Assembly (NCBI RefSeq): GCF_011742145.1
Contig: NZ_JAAQQU010000105.1
Span: forward strand, 585,592-649,591
Length of the DNA: 64,000 nucleotides
Direction of reading: 5' to 3'
From: Flavobacterium sp. J49
Lineage (GTDB): Bacteria > Bacteroidota > Bacteroidia > Flavobacteriales > Flavobacteriaceae
Under the pieces are notes generated by a model. The model saw nothing but the letters and a program-made list of their open reading frames with translations. It was not told where the DNA came from and made no database searches. A program made the translations under genes and the position numbers. Of this stretch, positions 16,013 to 25,349 are shown piece by piece; the stretch's first letter is position 1, and each line of letters opens with the position of its first letter.

Positions 16013-17383
16013 TTACTGTTTGATAAATTTCTGATTAATGGTTTTACCATTGGTTATAACAGAAACAATATAGAATCCTTTTGCTAAATCCTGAACATTA
16101 ATTTGGTCAAAGTCGCCAATTTGTTCTAAAACTTTCTTTCCTGAAATTTCCATCACTGAAATGTTTTGGATAATTGTGAGCTCTGAGAATTGAATATTTA
16201 AAACTGAAGCTGTAGGGTTTGGATAAATAGAAAAGGAGTCTTTATCTTGTCCTACTATTTCTAAAGTTTCACAGGTAATATTTACTGGGACTAATGAAAA
16301 AGGATCTGTAGTTCCTGTACCTAAAATTATTCCTGCTGAATTATCACCCCAGGAAAATAAAGAATCATTTGTTTTTAATCCAACGGAATGGTACTCTCCG
16401 GTTGAGGCAAACTTCCAATTAATATCGGTTCCTATTTGCGTTAAAACATGTCTTTCAATTGTAGTTCCATCGCCTATCAAACCATTATAATTACTACCAC
16501 AAGCCCATAAAGTTCCTGTTGTTTTTATTGCAATAGTACTAACTCCGCCTATTCCTATTTCAACCCAATCATTATCAGCACCTATTTGCCCAAATACAAT
16601 TCTATCGTTGGTAGTACCATCTCCTAACCTTCCATCATAGTTTGTTCCGGTTCCCCAAATAGTTCCATCAGTTTTCAAAGCTACACTATGATAACTGCCT
16701 ATAAGAACATTTTCCCAGTCTGTTGCCGTTCCAACTTGAATTGGAGTAAATGAACTCACAATACTGTTATTGCCAAATAATCCATAAGTATTCGTGCCCC
16801 ATGCCCATAAAGTTCCATTAGTTTTCATGGCCATAGTGTGTATAGGGCCTGCCGAAACTTTCAACCAGTCAGTTGCTGTTCCTATTTGAACCGGAGCATT
16901 TCTATTAATGTGGGTGCCATCACCTAATTGTCCATAGTCATCGTTCTTACCCCAAGCCCAAAGTGTGCCATTATTTTTAATTGCCATATTTGACCAGTAT
17001 GTCGCAGATATAAATTTCCAATCGGTTGCTGTACCTATTTGGGTGGGAACAATTTTATCGACATTCGTTCCGTCACCAACTTGTCCATAGTCATTGTAGC
17101 CCCAAGCCCATAAAGTCCCATTGTTTTTAATAGCTAACGAATGGCTTTCTCCTGCGGAAATCATCTTCCAATCAGTTGCTGTCCCAATTTGCGTTGGAGT
17201 ACTTCTATTAATTGTTGTACCATCACCCAATTCTCCATTTGAATTACCGCCCCATGCCCACAAAGTACCGTCTTGCTTAATTGCTAAAGTAGTGTATATG
17301 CTAACTGAAACCGATTTCCAACACTGAGCATTTGCGGAACAAACCCAAACAAAAAATAAGACAAATAAGATTTTCTTTACCAT
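16013..17383 (-). CDS. Secreted RCC1-repeat beta-propeller with type IX sorting tail
   Basis: About 456 residues from the chosen ATG, which gives the signal peptide [20 protein letters not shown]. An upstream start would add 34 residues with no sense as a signal. The body is about seven RCC1 repeats, each with a GTLWAWG...G(Q/E)LGDGT pattern and the spacer QIGTATDW. They should form a seven-bladed propeller. The C-terminal 75 residues ([16 protein letters not shown]...NQKFIKQ) are a type A T9SS sorting domain, so the protein is exported across the outer membrane. It is probably a cell-surface or released binding protein. Ligand unknown. Confidence 0.9.
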   Translation of the reverse strand: MVKKILFVLFFVWVCSANAQCWKSVSVSIYTTLAIKQDGTLWAWGGNSNGELGDGTTINRSTPTQIGTATDWKMISAGESHSLAIKNNGTLWAWGYNDYGQVGDGTNVDKIVPTQIGTATDWKFISATYWSNMAIKNNGTLWAWGKNDDYGQLGDGTHINRNAPVQIGTATDWLKVSAGPIHTMAMKTNGTLWAWGTNTYGLFGNNSIVSSFTPIQVGTATDWENVLIGSYHSVALKTDGTIWGTGTNYDGRLGDGTTNDRIVFGQIGADNDWVEIGIGGVSTIAIKTTGTLWACGSNYNGLIGDGTTIERHVLTQIGTDINWKFASTGEYHSVGLKTNDSLFSWGDNSAGIILGTGTTDPFSLVPVNITCETLEIVGQDKDSFSIYPNPTASVLNIQFSELTIIQNISVMEISGKKVLEQIGDFDQINVQDLAKGFYIVSVITNGKTINQKFIKQ

Positions 17384-17500
17384 GATACCAAGCAATTTAC
17401 GGCATAAAAATAGGAAAATATTTCTAAAAAAACAGTTGAAAAAGAAATGGTGACCATCACTGATCACCATTTCCCGAATTAACAAACCAATTCAAAAAAA

Positions 17501-18175
17501 TTATTCTTTTGCTTCTTCATTTTCTCTAGCCTTCGCGCCTATTCTGTTCATTTTGAACATTGGTGCAAACTTGAATTTAATCGAAGCTATTTTAGTGTTG
17601 TCTTCAGAAGACAAACCTTCTTTCTCCACTGTGTTTTTTCTGCTGTCTAAAGCTTCATAAATCAATTTCACTTCATCGTAGTCTTCTCTGGTAAAGTTTT
17701 CTTTATTGGCTTTGTAGGCATCAAAGAAAGTCTGGTAGGTTTCTAAGATGTTATCTTTATTGACCCAACTGAAATTCATGTCCTCACCCAATTTACCGGC
17801 ACCGAAGAACGTATCCCTAAGCACTTGATTCGGGTTGACTTTTACCGGAACTTTTACGGTTTCCACCGAAGTTCTAATCACGAAATAACGGGCATTAATC
17901 GAATCTAATCTTGCTTGATTGCGCGGTTTTAAATCTTCTCCCAATGAAGCGATGGCCTCATTTGAAGCTGCCGTTCTTCTGTCATAATCAGCAGAGATTT
18001 GTTCCCAATTGGCTTCAGCATCTTCTGCTTTAACATTTTCAAGCGAATCAATATAGCTTTCCAATGAAGCAATTTTTTCGTCAGCAGCTGTTTCTGCTCC
18101 TTTATCTTTACAAGAGACAAAGCTCACCAATGCAGTAAAAAATACTCCATATCTAATTATTCTGTTTTTCATCAT
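17501..18175 (-). CDS. Helical lipoprotein (hypothetical)
   Basis: A 224-residue protein with a hydrophobic N-terminus ending SFVSCKDKG, a plausible lipobox with Cys22. Two ATG codons stand in tandem at the start. The mature part is charged and mostly helical, with regular E/K/D spacing (EKIASLESYIDSLENVKAEDA...). No known family is recognised with certainty. It is divergent from the LolD-type ATPase, and the shared intergenic region has a strong inverted repeat. Confidence 0.7.
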   Translation of the reverse strand: MMKNRIIRYGVFFTALVSFVSCKDKGAETAADEKIASLESYIDSLENVKAEDAEANWEQISADYDRRTAASNEAIASLGEDLKPRNQARLDSINARYFVIRTSVETVKVPVKVNPNQVLRDTFFGAGKLGEDMNFSWVNKDNILETYQTFFDAYKANKENFTREDYDEVKLIYEALDSRKNTVEKEGLSSEDNTKIASIKFKFAPMFKMNRIGAKARENEEAKE

Positions 18176-18225
18176 TTTAAAGTTTTAATGTTAGGGTAAA
18201 TTTAGTTCTATCAACCGTCTGACTC

Positions 18226-18256
18226 ATTATACAATTATCTCTAATAGTTGTATAAT
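18226..18256. promoter_or_regulatory. Inverted repeat between divergent genes (possible operator)
   Basis: Arms ATTATACAATTAT (18226-18238) and ATAGTTGTATAAT (18244-18256), 13 bp with one G-T pair, and a five-base loop. Both flanking genes are transcribed away from it, so a terminator makes no sense. A dyad operator or leader hairpin is more likely. Confidence 0.5.
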
Positions 18257-18339
18257 TCATTGATTTAAAATTGTGCTCCTATTTGTAACAATATCTATAT
18301 ATTTACTACTTATTTGACAAATTCAATTCTCAGCAAGCA

Positions 18340-19038
18340 ATGGCCAATCCATTAATCAACATAAAAAACTTAAAACGCGATTTCCAGTTAGGAAGCGAAA
18401 CCATCTACGTTTTAAAAGGCATTGATTTACAAATCAACAAAGGCGAATATGTAGCTTTAATGGGACCATCCGGTTCCGGAAAATCTACTTTAATGAACCT
18501 TTTGGGCTGTTTGGATACGCCAACTTCAGGAACTTACATCCTGAACGGAAAAGACGTCAGCCAAATGCACGACGACGATTTGGCCGAAATCCGCAATAAA
18601 GAAATCGGATTCGTATTCCAAACCTTCAATCTTTTACCCAGAACAACCGCTTTGGACAATGTAGCTTTGCCAATGATATATGCCGGTTATTCCAAATCGG
18701 AACGAAATGTTCGCGCTACCGAAGTGTTGACACAAGTAAACCTATCCGACAGAATGGACCACCAACCCAACCAACTTTCGGGAGGACAACGCCAACGCGT
18801 CGCCATTGCCAGAGCTTTGGTCAACAAACCATCCATCATCTTAGCCGATGAACCCACAGGAAATCTTGACAGTAAAACCTCGGTGGAAATCATGAACTTG
18901 TTCAACGACATCCACAAAAATGGCAACACGGTAATATTGGTAACACACGAAGAAGATATCGCCAAATATGCCCATAGAATTATCCGTTTGCGTGACGGGA
19001 TTATCGAAAGCGATAGCCCAAACGTTGACCATTTGTAA
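18340..19038 (+). CDS. ABC transporter ATPase, LolD/MacB type
   Basis: A 232-residue ATPase. Walker A is [10 protein letters not shown] near residues 42-51, signature [15 protein letters not shown], Walker [16 protein letters not shown], and the H-loop VTHEEDIA. The sequence fits the MacB/LolD/FtsE-like group that powers mechanotransmission-type permeases. No permease gene is adjacent; the partner must be elsewhere. This is common for lone LolD-like genes in Flavobacteria. It is followed by dispersed repeats and a gap before the adenosyltransferase. Confidence 0.9.
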   Translation: MANPLINIKNLKRDFQLGSETIYVLKGIDLQINKGEYVALMGPSGSGKSTLMNLLGCLDTPTSGTYILNGKDVSQMHDDDLAEIRNKEIGFVFQTFNLLPRTTALDNVALPMIYAGYSKSERNVRATEVLTQVNLSDRMDHQPNQLSGGQRQRVAIARALVNKPSIILADEPTGNLDSKTSVEIMNLFNDIHKNGNTVILVTHEEDIAKYAHRIIRLRDGIIESDSPNVDHL

Positions 19039-19040
19039 TT

Positions 19041-19087
19041 TGTCAAACTAAGCTTGTCGAAGCAATGTCAAACTGAGCTTGTCGAAG
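19041..19087 (+). repeat. Two tandem copies of a dispersed short repeat
   Basis: Copies TGTCAAACTAAGCTTGTCG+AAG (19041-19062) and TGTCAAACTGAGCTTGTCG+AAG (19066-19087) differ at one base with a 25-base period. They begin two bases after the LolD stop. They belong to the same TGTCA...TGAGC...GTCGAAG family as 35094-35119 and 12994-13019. Confidence 0.85.
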
Positions 19088-19090
19088 TCA

Positions 19091-19170
19091 GAAGCGAAAG
19101 GTTCGGGCTTTATCAGCAATCCGTATTCCTGCTGTCCATTCTGCAAGGCGCCATTCCCATCAGGGCTAAA
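19091..19170 (-). repeat. Dispersed structured element, copy B
   Basis: Read on the minus strand: TTTAGCCCTGATGGGAATGG, then GCGCC-TTGC, then AGAATGGACAGCAGGAATA and a tail with GCCCGAACC and TTCGCTTC. It is almost identical in its core to copy D (26809-26888) but reverse in orientation. It lies between two plus-strand genes and is antisense to both. The T-arm hairpin of copies A, C and E is missing. Confidence 0.75.
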
Positions 19171-19207
19171 GAGTAATCCTTTTGTATCCTTGTCAACAAT
19201 GCAAAAA

Positions 19208-19239
19208 CTTAGTACCTTAGCGCCTTAGCACCTTTAAAA
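19208..19239. repeat. Period-8 microrepeat array
   Basis: Units CTTAGTAC, CTTAGCGC, CTTAGCAC, CTTTAAAA. It is followed directly by an ATG (19240) that opens a 13-codon reading frame (MKRALMASYIEYQ, ends 19281). That frame is too short to call a gene. Confidence 0.75.
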
Positions 19240-19299
19240 ATGAAACGAGCCTTAATGGCGAGTTACATCGAATACCAATAACAAATAAAATCTAATGAG

Positions 19300-19869
19300 A
19301 TGAAAGTCTACACCAAAACCGGCGACACCGGAACCACTGCCCTTTTCGGCGGCACCCGTGTCCCAAAACACCATATCCGTATCGAAAGCTACGGCACCGT
19401 TGACGAACTCAACTCCCACATCGGTTTAATCCGTGACCAAGACATCAATGTTTTGTATAAGAATGTTTTGGTTGAAGTCCAAGACCGCTTATTCACCGTC
19501 GGCGCCATTTTGGCCACACCACCCGAAAAAGAAATACTGAAAAACGGACAACCTCGTTTAAACATCAACCGTATTTCCGAAGAAGACATCGCCTTTTTAG
19601 AAAACGAAATTGACCGCATGGATTCCGCCTTGCCACAAATGACACACTTTGTCTTGCCCGGCGGTCATACCACCGTGTCATATTGTCACATTGCCCGCTG
19701 TGTCTGCCGTAGAGCCGAACGTTTGGCGACTCATTTGCACGAATTAGAACCAACAGACGAACAAGTTATCAAGTACCTAAACCGACTTTCTGACTACCTT
19801 TTTGTCTTGGCACGGAAGTTGTCTTTTGACCTAAACGCGGAAGAAGTGAAGTGGATTCCGAGGAAATAG
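19300..19869 (+). CDS. Cob(I)yrinic acid a,c-diamide adenosyltransferase, PduO type
   Basis: A 189-residue enzyme that transfers adenosyl from ATP to cob(I)alamin, making adenosylcobalamin. Features: the N-terminal ATP loop TKTGDTGTTALFGGTRVPKH, SYGTVDELNSHIG, FVLPGG and CRRAERLATHL, all typical of PduO/MMAB. It is likely to supply cofactor to methylmalonyl-CoA mutase; meaB, the mutase chaperone, lies elsewhere in this window. No cobalamin riboswitch is seen upstream. The preceding 260 bases hold repeats instead. Confidence 0.95.
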   Translation: MKVYTKTGDTGTTALFGGTRVPKHHIRIESYGTVDELNSHIGLIRDQDINVLYKNVLVEVQDRLFTVGAILATPPEKEILKNGQPRLNINRISEEDIAFLENEIDRMDSALPQMTHFVLPGGHTTVSYCHIARCVCRRAERLATHLHELEPTDEQVIKYLNRLSDYLFVLARKLSFDLNAEEVKWIPRK

Positions 19870-19880
19870 TGTTCTGTCAT

Positions 19881-19949
19881 CAGTAAACAGTATTCAGTCG
19901 TTTATCAACGAAAAACTGCACCCCAAAAACTGACCGCTGACCACTAAAA
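19881..19949. repeat. Two period-7 microrepeat arrays after the adenosyltransferase
   Basis: First array CAGTAAA, CAGTATT, CAGTCGT (19881-19901). Second array ACTGACC, GCTGACC, ACTAAAA (19929-19949). Both lie just downstream of the stop codon at 19867-19869. Confidence 0.6.
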
Positions 19950-19991
19950 CAAGACGTTCTTAAACTTACTTAAAAATAAATCAAAAAAAAC

Positions 19992-20021
19992 TTGACTTTT
20001 TCAGTATAAAATTTATTTTTG
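19992..20021 (+). promoter_or_regulatory. Strong Bacteroidota-type promoter of the DUF2795 gene
   Basis: TTG at 19992-19994 (TTGAC), a 19-base spacer, and TATTTTTG at 20014-20021. This is an ideal TTG-N19-TAnnTTTG promoter. The DUF2795 ATG lies 22 bases downstream. Confidence 0.85.
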
Positions 20022-20043
20022 CATAAACTAAAATCGACAGAAG

Positions 20044-20265
20044 ATGTATTGGACATTAGAATTGGCATCCTATTTAAGCGATGCGCCTTGGCCAGCTACC
20101 AAAGATGAACTTATCGACTATGCTATACGAACAGGAGCTCCACTAGAAGTAGTAGAGAATTTACAATCGATAGAAGACGAAGGTGAAATCTACGAATCAA
20201 TGGAAGAGATTTGGCCAGATTATCCAACAGACGAAGATTACCTTTGGAATGAGGATGAATATTAA
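20044..20265 (+). CDS. DUF2795 family small acidic protein
   Basis: A 73-residue acidic protein, MYWTLELASYLSDAPWPATK..., ending WPDYPTDEDYLWNEDEY. The N-terminal half matches DUF2795, a small helical domain in which PATKDELIDYA is conserved. It has its own promoter and terminator and lies just before secA, an order common in Flavobacteria. Function unknown. Confidence 0.85.
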   Translation: MYWTLELASYLSDAPWPATKDELIDYAIRTGAPLEVVENLQSIEDEGEIYESMEEIWPDYPTDEDYLWNEDEY

Positions 20266-20289
20266 AAAAAATAAACAATCACAACAAAG

Positions 20290-20317
20290 AAAAAAGTCCG
20301 TTTAGGGCTTTTTTTTT
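20290..20317 (+). terminator. Intrinsic terminator after DUF2795
   Basis: Stem AAAAAGTCC with GGGCTTTTT (one T-G pair), loop GTTTA, then a run of T. Confidence 0.8.
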
Positions 20318-20320
20318 GTT

Positions 20321-20328
20321 TAAATTTG
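20321..20328 (+). promoter_or_regulatory. -7 element of the secA promoter
   Basis: TAAATTTG directly after the terminator T-run, 42 bases before the secA ATG. The -33 element is poor (TTTAG at 20301, inside the terminator stem). Confidence 0.5.
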
Positions 20329-20370
20329 CACTCCTTAACAAGGGATTAAAACATAAAATACAAACCCATT

Positions 20371-23300
20371 ATGAGTTTCATTAATAGCATTATCAAAGCT
20401 TTTGTAGGCGACAAATCGCAAAAAGACGTCAAAGCAACGCAACCCTATATCACTAAAATAAAAGCTTTAGAACCTGTTTTAGCCGCTTTGTCTCACGACG
20501 AATTGAGAGCTAAAACTGTCGAGTTCAAAGAAAAAATCAAACAAGCCCGCGCCAAACAAGACGCTGAGATTGAAGCTAAAAAACAAGAAGCTGAAAACAC
20601 GGCCGACATCGACAAAAGAGAAGACATCTACAATGCCATCGATGCTTTGGAGAAAGAAGCTTATGAAATTTCAGAAAAGGTGTTGAGCGAAATCCTTCCC
20701 GATGCCTTTGCCGTAATCAAAGAAACGGCTCGACGTTTTAAAGAAAACACTAGCGTTACTGTCACCGCTACACCCAAAGACAGAGAACTTTCTGCAACAA
20801 AATCATATATCACTTTAGACGGTGACCAAGCCATTTGGGCCAATTCCTGGAACGCTGCCGGTAAAGAAATTACTTGGGATATGGTGCACTACGACGTACA
20901 GTTGATTGGTGGTATCGTACTTCACGAGGGAAAAATTGCTGAGATGCAAACGGGTGAAGGAAAAACATTAGTAGCAACACTTCCGCTCTACTTAAACGCT
21001 TTGACCGGAAACGGCGTTCACCTTGTAACTGTGAATGACTATTTGGCCAAACGTGACAGTACCTGGAAAGCACCATTATTCGAATTCCACGGCTTGACTG
21101 TAGATTGTATTGATAATCACTCACCGAATTCCGACGCTCGAAGAAAAGCCTATGAAGCCGATATTACTTACGGAACCAATAACGAATTTGGTTTCGACTA
21201 CTTGCGTGATAACATGGCGCATTCACCCGAAGATTTGGTGCAAAGAAAACACAATTACGCCATAGTCGACGAGGTCGATTCGGTATTGATTGATGATGCG
21301 AGAACGCCATTGATTATTTCCGGTCCGGTGCCTGATGGTGACCGTCACGAATTCAACGAATTGAAACCAAAAATCGAAAACTTATACAATTTACAACGCC
21401 AATTGGCCAATGGTTTCTTAACCGAAGCCAAACGTTTGATCAAAGAAGGGAACACTAAAGATGGTGGTTTCCAATTGTTGAGAGCTTACCGTTCGTTACC
21501 TAAAAACAAAGCTTTAATCAAGTTTTTGAGTGAAGAAGGCATGAAAGCCCTTTTGCAAAAAACTGAAAACGAATACATGTCAGACAACAACCGCAGAATG
21601 CCGGAAGTGGATGAAGCCATGTACTTTGTAATCGAAGAAAAAAACAACCAGGTAGAATTGACCGATAACGGAATCAAATTCTTATCGAAAGATACTTCAG
21701 AAGATTTCTTCGTATTACCGGATATTGGAACTGAAATTGCCAATATCGAAAAACAAAACTTGGAAAAAGACCAAGAAGCGGAAGCTAAAGAGAAATTATT
21801 CCAAGATTTCAGTGTAAAATCAGAAAGAATCCACACACTGACACAGTTATTAAAAGCCTATACTTTGTTTGAAAAAGACACCGAGTATGTTATCATGGAC
21901 AATAAAATACTTATTGTAGATGAGCAAACCGGTCGTATCATGGATGGTCGTCGTTATTCTGACGGATTGCACCAAGCCATTGAAGCCAAAGAGAATGTAA
22001 CCATTGAAGCCGCTACCCAAACCTTTGCCACGATTACATTACAGAATTATTTCCGTATGTACAGCAAATTGGCCGGTATGACCGGAACAGCGGTTACCGA
22101 AGCCGGCGAGTTATGGCAGATTTATAAATTAGACGTAGTTGAAATTCCAACCAACAGAGGAATGGCGCGTCAAGACAAGGAAGATTTGATTTACCGTTCG
22201 GTACGTGAAAAATTCAACGCAGTAATTGAAGATGTTACTCAATTGTCAAAAGCCGGTCGTCCGGTATTGATTGGAACCACTTCTGTAGAGATTTCAGAAT
22301 TGTTGAGTCGTATGTTGAAAATGCGTGGTGTAGAACACAACGTATTGAACGCCAAAATGCACAAAAAAGAAGCCGAAATTGTAGCTGAAGCAGGGAAACC
22401 GGGCGTAGTTACCATTGCCACCAATATGGCCGGTCGTGGAACGGATATTAAATTAACGCCTGAAGTAAAAGCCGCCGGAGGTTTAGCCATCATCGGAACG
22501 GAACGCCACGATTCGCGTCGTGTAGACCGTCAGTTGCGTGGTCGTGCCGGTCGTCAAGGTGATCCGGGAAGTTCCCAATTTTATGTGTCTTTGGAAGACA
22601 ACCTGATGCGTTTATTCGGTTCTGACAGAGTAGCGAAAATCATGGATCGAATGGGATTGAAAGAAGGTGAAGTAATTCAGCATTCGATGATGACCAAATC
22701 TATTGAACGCGCTCAGAAAAAAGTAGAAGAAAACAACTTTGGTACTCGTAAACGTTTGTTAGAATATGATGACGTAATGAATGCCCAACGTGAAGTGGTT
22801 TACAAACGTCGTCGACACGCTTTACACGGAGAACGTTTGAAACTGGATATCGCCAACATGATGTATGACACTTGTGAATTAATCGTAAGCGACAATAAAG
22901 GCAAAAACGACTATAAAAACTTCGAGTTTGAATTGATTCGATACTTTTCAATCACCTCACCGGTTTCTGAAAACGAATTTGAGAAATTATCCGAAATGGA
23001 AATTACGGGTAAAGTGTATAAAGCTGCCCTAGCCTATTACACCGAAAAGACCGAAAGAAGCGCTCGCGAAGCCTTCCCGATTATTGCTGACGTTTACCAA
23101 AAAGAAGGCAATAAATTTGAGCGAATCGTAGTGCCATTTTCAGATGGCATTAAGACTTTGAACGTCGTAACCGACTTGAAAAAAGCATTTGATTCAAACG
23201 GAGCACAATTGGTAGCCGATTTTGAAAAAAATATCACTTTGGCTATAGTAGACGAAGCTTGGAAAAAGCACTTACGCAAAATGGACGAGTTAAAACAATC

Positions 23301-23715
23301 GGTACAATTAGCCGTGCACGAACAAAAAGATCCGTTGCTGATTTACAAATTGGAAGCTTTCAAATTGTTTAGCGCCATGTTAGACGGTGTGAATAAAGAA
23401 GTAATCTCGTTCTTGTTCAAAGGCGATTTACCTCAGCAAAACCAAAACATTCAGGAAGCGCGACAAGTACGTGAAAAACAAAATTATACCGAAAGCAAAG
23501 ACGAAATCGAAAGCAGTGAAAGTGCTAATCGTGAAGCCGGTCAAACACAACAACGTCCGCAAGTAACGGAAACCATCGTAAGAGAAACTCCGAAAATCAA
23601 CCGCAACGATACTGTGACGATTAAACACGTAATGAGTGGAAAAACGGAAACCACCAAATACAAAAAAGCGGAAAGCATGTTGGCTTCCGGCGAATGGGTT
23701 CTAGTAAACGACTAG
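20371..23715 (+). CDS. secA: Preprotein translocase ATPase SecA
   Basis: A 1114-residue motor of the Sec translocon. Walker A is [16 protein letters not shown]-equivalent box [13 protein letters not shown], then TGTA ([13 protein letters not shown]), [12 protein letters not shown] and [21 protein letters not shown]. It is longer than E. coli SecA (901), with added segments in the N-terminal NBD1 and after the preprotein cross-linking region, as is usual for Bacteroidota. The C-terminus ends [11 protein letters not shown] and lacks the CxCx8CH zinc motif that binds SecB. It is flanked by terminators and stands as a single transcript. Confidence 0.97.
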   Translation: MSFINSIIKAFVGDKSQKDVKATQPYITKIKALEPVLAALSHDELRAKTVEFKEKIKQARAKQDAEIEAKKQEAENTADIDKREDIYNAIDALEKEAYEISEKVLSEILPDAFAVIKETARRFKENTSVTVTATPKDRELSATKSYITLDGDQAIWANSWNAAGKEITWDMVHYDVQLIGGIVLHEGKIAEMQTGEGKTLVATLPLYLNALTGNGVHLVTVNDYLAKRDSTWKAPLFEFHGLTVDCIDNHSPNSDARRKAYEADITYGTNNEFGFDYLRDNMAHSPEDLVQRKHNYAIVDEVDSVLIDDARTPLIISGPVPDGDRHEFNELKPKIENLYNLQRQLANGFLTEAKRLIKEGNTKDGGFQLLRAYRSLPKNKALIKFLSEEGMKALLQKTENEYMSDNNRRMPEVDEAMYFVIEEKNNQVELTDNGIKFLSKDTSEDFFVLPDIGTEIANIEKQNLEKDQEAEAKEKLFQDFSVKSERIHTLTQLLKAYTLFEKDTEYVIMDNKILIVDEQTGRIMDGRRYSDGLHQAIEAKENVTIEAATQTFATITLQNYFRMYSKLAGMTGTAVTEAGELWQIYKLDVVEIPTNRGMARQDKEDLIYRSVREKFNAVIEDVTQLSKAGRPVLIGTTSVEISELLSRMLKMRGVEHNVLNAKMHKKEAEIVAEAGKPGVVTIATNMAGRGTDIKLTPEVKAAGGLAIIGTERHDSRRVDRQLRGRAGRQGDPGSSQFYVSLEDNLMRLFGSDRVAKIMDRMGLKEGEVIQHSMMTKSIERAQKKVEENNFGTRKRLLEYDDVMNAQREVVYKRRRHALHGERLKLDIANMMYDTCELIVSDNKGKNDYKNFEFELIRYFSITSPVSENEFEKLSEMEITGKVYKAALAYYTEKTERSAREAFPIIADVYQKEGNKFERIVVPFSDGIKTLNVVTDLKKAFDSNGAQLVADFEKNITLAIVDEAWKKHLRKMDELKQSVQLAVHEQKDPLLIYKLEAFKLFSAMLDGVNKEVISFLFKGDLPQQNQNIQEARQVREKQNYTESKDEIESSESANREAGQTQQRPQVTETIVRETPKINRNDTVTIKHVMSGKTETTKYKKAESMLASGEWVLVND

Positions 23716-23741
23716 ATTTCTGAAAGCTTTAAGCAGGGTAC

Positions 23742-23778
23742 AAATCCCCAACAGTTTGAACTGTTGGGGATTTTTTTT
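23742..23778 (+). terminator. Intrinsic terminator after secA
   Basis: Arms AAATCCCCAACAGTT and AACTGTTGGGGATTT (23742-23756 and 23759-23773), two-base loop, then a T-run. A degenerate copy follows the next gene at 24515-24550. Confidence 0.9.
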
Positions 23779-23923
23779 ATCTCAAACTGTGAAATATATA
23801 AATCAAGCTCAAATTTCTATAACTAGCCCACTCTAAAGTAAATTACCTTTGCGCGATTTAATAACCTATCTTTAAAGAATTGAAAGAAAACTATTTTTCT
23901 TTTATAACTCATATTTACTTACC

Positions 23924-24490
23924 TTGAAAATACACATCAAATACATGGTTTCGCTTCGTTGCAAATTGGCAGTGAAAGAGGAATTAGACAAATTAAAATT
24001 AAAACACACGACGATTGATTTAGGCGAAGTGGTACTCAAAAAAAACATTCATGCCGAAGACAGAGAATTACTGCGCAAAGCACTGTTAAAAAAAGGATTA
24101 GAATTGATCGATGATAAAAAATCTCTGCTCATCGAAAGAACCAAAAATGTGATTATAGAGTTGGTTCATTACGCCGAAAAGTATCCCAAAGTAAATGTTT
24201 CTGAATATTTGAGTAAGGAACTCGACTATAATTATACCCATTTGGCCAACCTTTTTTCAGAAGTTACCGGAACAACCATCGTTAATTATATCATTTTGAA
24301 CAAAATTGAGCGCGTAAAAGAGTTGTTGTTATATGATGAACTATCGCTTACGGAAATAAGCTATTTAATGGAATACAGCAGTGTTTCGCATTTGTCCAAC
24401 CAATTTAAAAAAGTAACCGGACTGACGCCAACCTATTTCAAACAAATCAAACAATACAAAAAACGCATCCAATTGGAAGAATTATTATAA
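23924..24490 (+). CDS. AraC-type regulator with Bacteroidota N-terminal domain
   Basis: A 188-residue protein with TTG start (MKIHIKYMVSLRCKLAVKEEL...); an ATG seven codons later (MVSLRC) is the alternative. The first 75 residues form a small alpha/beta domain typical of a conserved Bacteroidota subgroup (VSLRCKLAVKEEL...TTIDLGEVVL). Residues 95-180 carry the AraC double HTH (SEYLSKELDYNYTHLANLF, then SLTEISYLMEYSSVSHLSNQF). No sugar-binding domain is present. A TAnnTTTG-type element (TACCTTTG) lies at 23844-23851. Target and ligand unknown. Confidence 0.85.
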   Translation: MKIHIKYMVSLRCKLAVKEELDKLKLKHTTIDLGEVVLKKNIHAEDRELLRKALLKKGLELIDDKKSLLIERTKNVIIELVHYAEKYPKVNVSEYLSKELDYNYTHLANLFSEVTGTTIVNYIILNKIERVKELLLYDELSLTEISYLMEYSSVSHLSNQFKKVTGLTPTYFKQIKQYKKRIQLEELL

Positions 24491-24514
24491 AACAAAAACC
24501 ATTCATCACAAATA

Positions 24515-24550
24515 CAATCCTCAATGGTTCAAACTGTTGGGGATTTTTTT
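24515..24550 (+). terminator. Degenerate copy of the secA terminator
   Basis: AATCCTCAATGGTT...AACTGTTGGGGATT followed by T7. The right arm is the same as in the secA terminator. The left arm has drifted to G-T pairs and mismatches. Confidence 0.7.
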
Positions 24551-24575
24551 ATATTTGATTAAAGATTAAACGTTT

Positions 24576-25160
24576 ATGAAATCAAAGTGTCTTTTATTGC
24601 TGTTATTCGTTAATTGGAACTGCTTCACTCAAGAATCAGTCAATCTCATTAAATCATCTCACGATTTGTATGAAGCCAACTATTTAATGGATTTTGAAGC
24701 AATCGTAAAATTGTCTTATCCGCCTATGGTGGCGAACATTGGTAAAGAAGTACTGCTAGAAAAAACAGAACTGCACTACGAAAACGAAGCATACCGTTTG
24801 CGTTACCAATTGCCAACCGTTCCGCTTCAATATGGTCAAACAAAACAAATCAACGGCAAATCGTTTTGTGTGATCACCATTCGCATTCCGAAGCGTTACT
24901 TTTTTGAAGCTAAATTAACTTCAGAAGAAGCCGCTGCAAAGAAGGTGGAATTACAAGAAGTTAATAATACCAAAGACGTTACCTTCGAACCTAACAGAAA
25001 CAGTTTTAATGTCAAAAAAATGACAACTTATGTCGCCGTTTGGGACGAAACCACCAATGGAGAATGGAAATTTTTCAATTTTGACAATGCCGAACAATTG
25101 GCTGCTTTTAATGCGCTGTTTGATGAAACTGTAAAAAGAGCTTTGGGTTTGAATAAATAG
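24576..25160 (+). CDS. Secreted protein (hypothetical)
   Basis: A 194-residue protein with a signal peptide (MKSKCLLLLLFVNWNCFTQE) and a predicted globular mature part. A lipobox is possible at Cys16 (WNC), but FTQ-E cleavage by signal peptidase I is as likely. The rest includes a strand-rich segment (VPLQYGQTKQINGKSFCVITI) and a helical end. No family recognised. It follows a terminator closely; a TATATTTG box at 24550-24557 may be its -7 element. Confidence 0.7.
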   Translation: MKSKCLLLLLFVNWNCFTQESVNLIKSSHDLYEANYLMDFEAIVKLSYPPMVANIGKEVLLEKTELHYENEAYRLRYQLPTVPLQYGQTKQINGKSFCVITIRIPKRYFFEAKLTSEEAAAKKVELQEVNNTKDVTFEPNRNSFNVKKMTTYVAVWDETTNGEWKFFNFDNAEQLAAFNALFDETVKRALGLNK

Positions 25161-25208
25161 TTTTACCTTTACTTATCTCATTAAACACCAAACTAAAAAC
25201 TACATACC

Positions 25209-25319
25209 ATGGCAAAAGGAAAAGACGTTCAGAAAGCGGCTAAAAAAGAACCTCTGAAGACCGCAAAAGAGAAAAAAGAGGAAAAAAGAAATAAAAAACA
25301 AAATCCGAAAAGAGATTAA
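25209..25319 (+). CDS. Very small lysine-rich protein
   Basis: A 36-residue reading frame, MAKGKDVQKAAKKEPLKTA... ending NKKQNPKRD. About 15 of 36 residues are lysine. It is followed two bases later by a strong terminator, which supports real expression. Such very basic small proteins occur widely in Flavobacteria and may bind nucleic acid. That role is inferred from composition only. Confidence 0.6.
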   Translation: MAKGKDVQKAAKKEPLKTAKEKKEEKRNKKQNPKRD

Positions 25320-25320
25320 G

Positions 25321-25346
25321 AAAAGCCCTGATTTTTCAGGGCTTTT
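25321..25346. terminator. Bidirectional terminator
   Basis: Arms AAAAGCCCTGA and TCAGGGCTTTT with a four-base loop. It separates the small basic gene from the convergent GlcD-type gene. Confidence 0.9.
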
Positions 25347-25349
25347 CTT

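Noticed and set aside
17384..17485. N-terminal extension of the RCC1 protein
   Set aside because: The later ATG gives a clean signal peptide. The extension would place it inside the protein.
19240..19281. 13-codon reading frame after the period-8 array
   Set aside because: Too short, no known peptide and no support beyond an ATG next to an A-tract.
19039..19299. Possible cobalamin riboswitch upstream of the adenosyltransferase
   Set aside because: No B12-box-like conserved core is visible. The region is made up of short repeats, element B and a period-8 array.
20870..21124. Reading frames opposite secA and other long genes
   Set aside because: They are shadow frames of well-supported genes, with no domain and no leader of their own.
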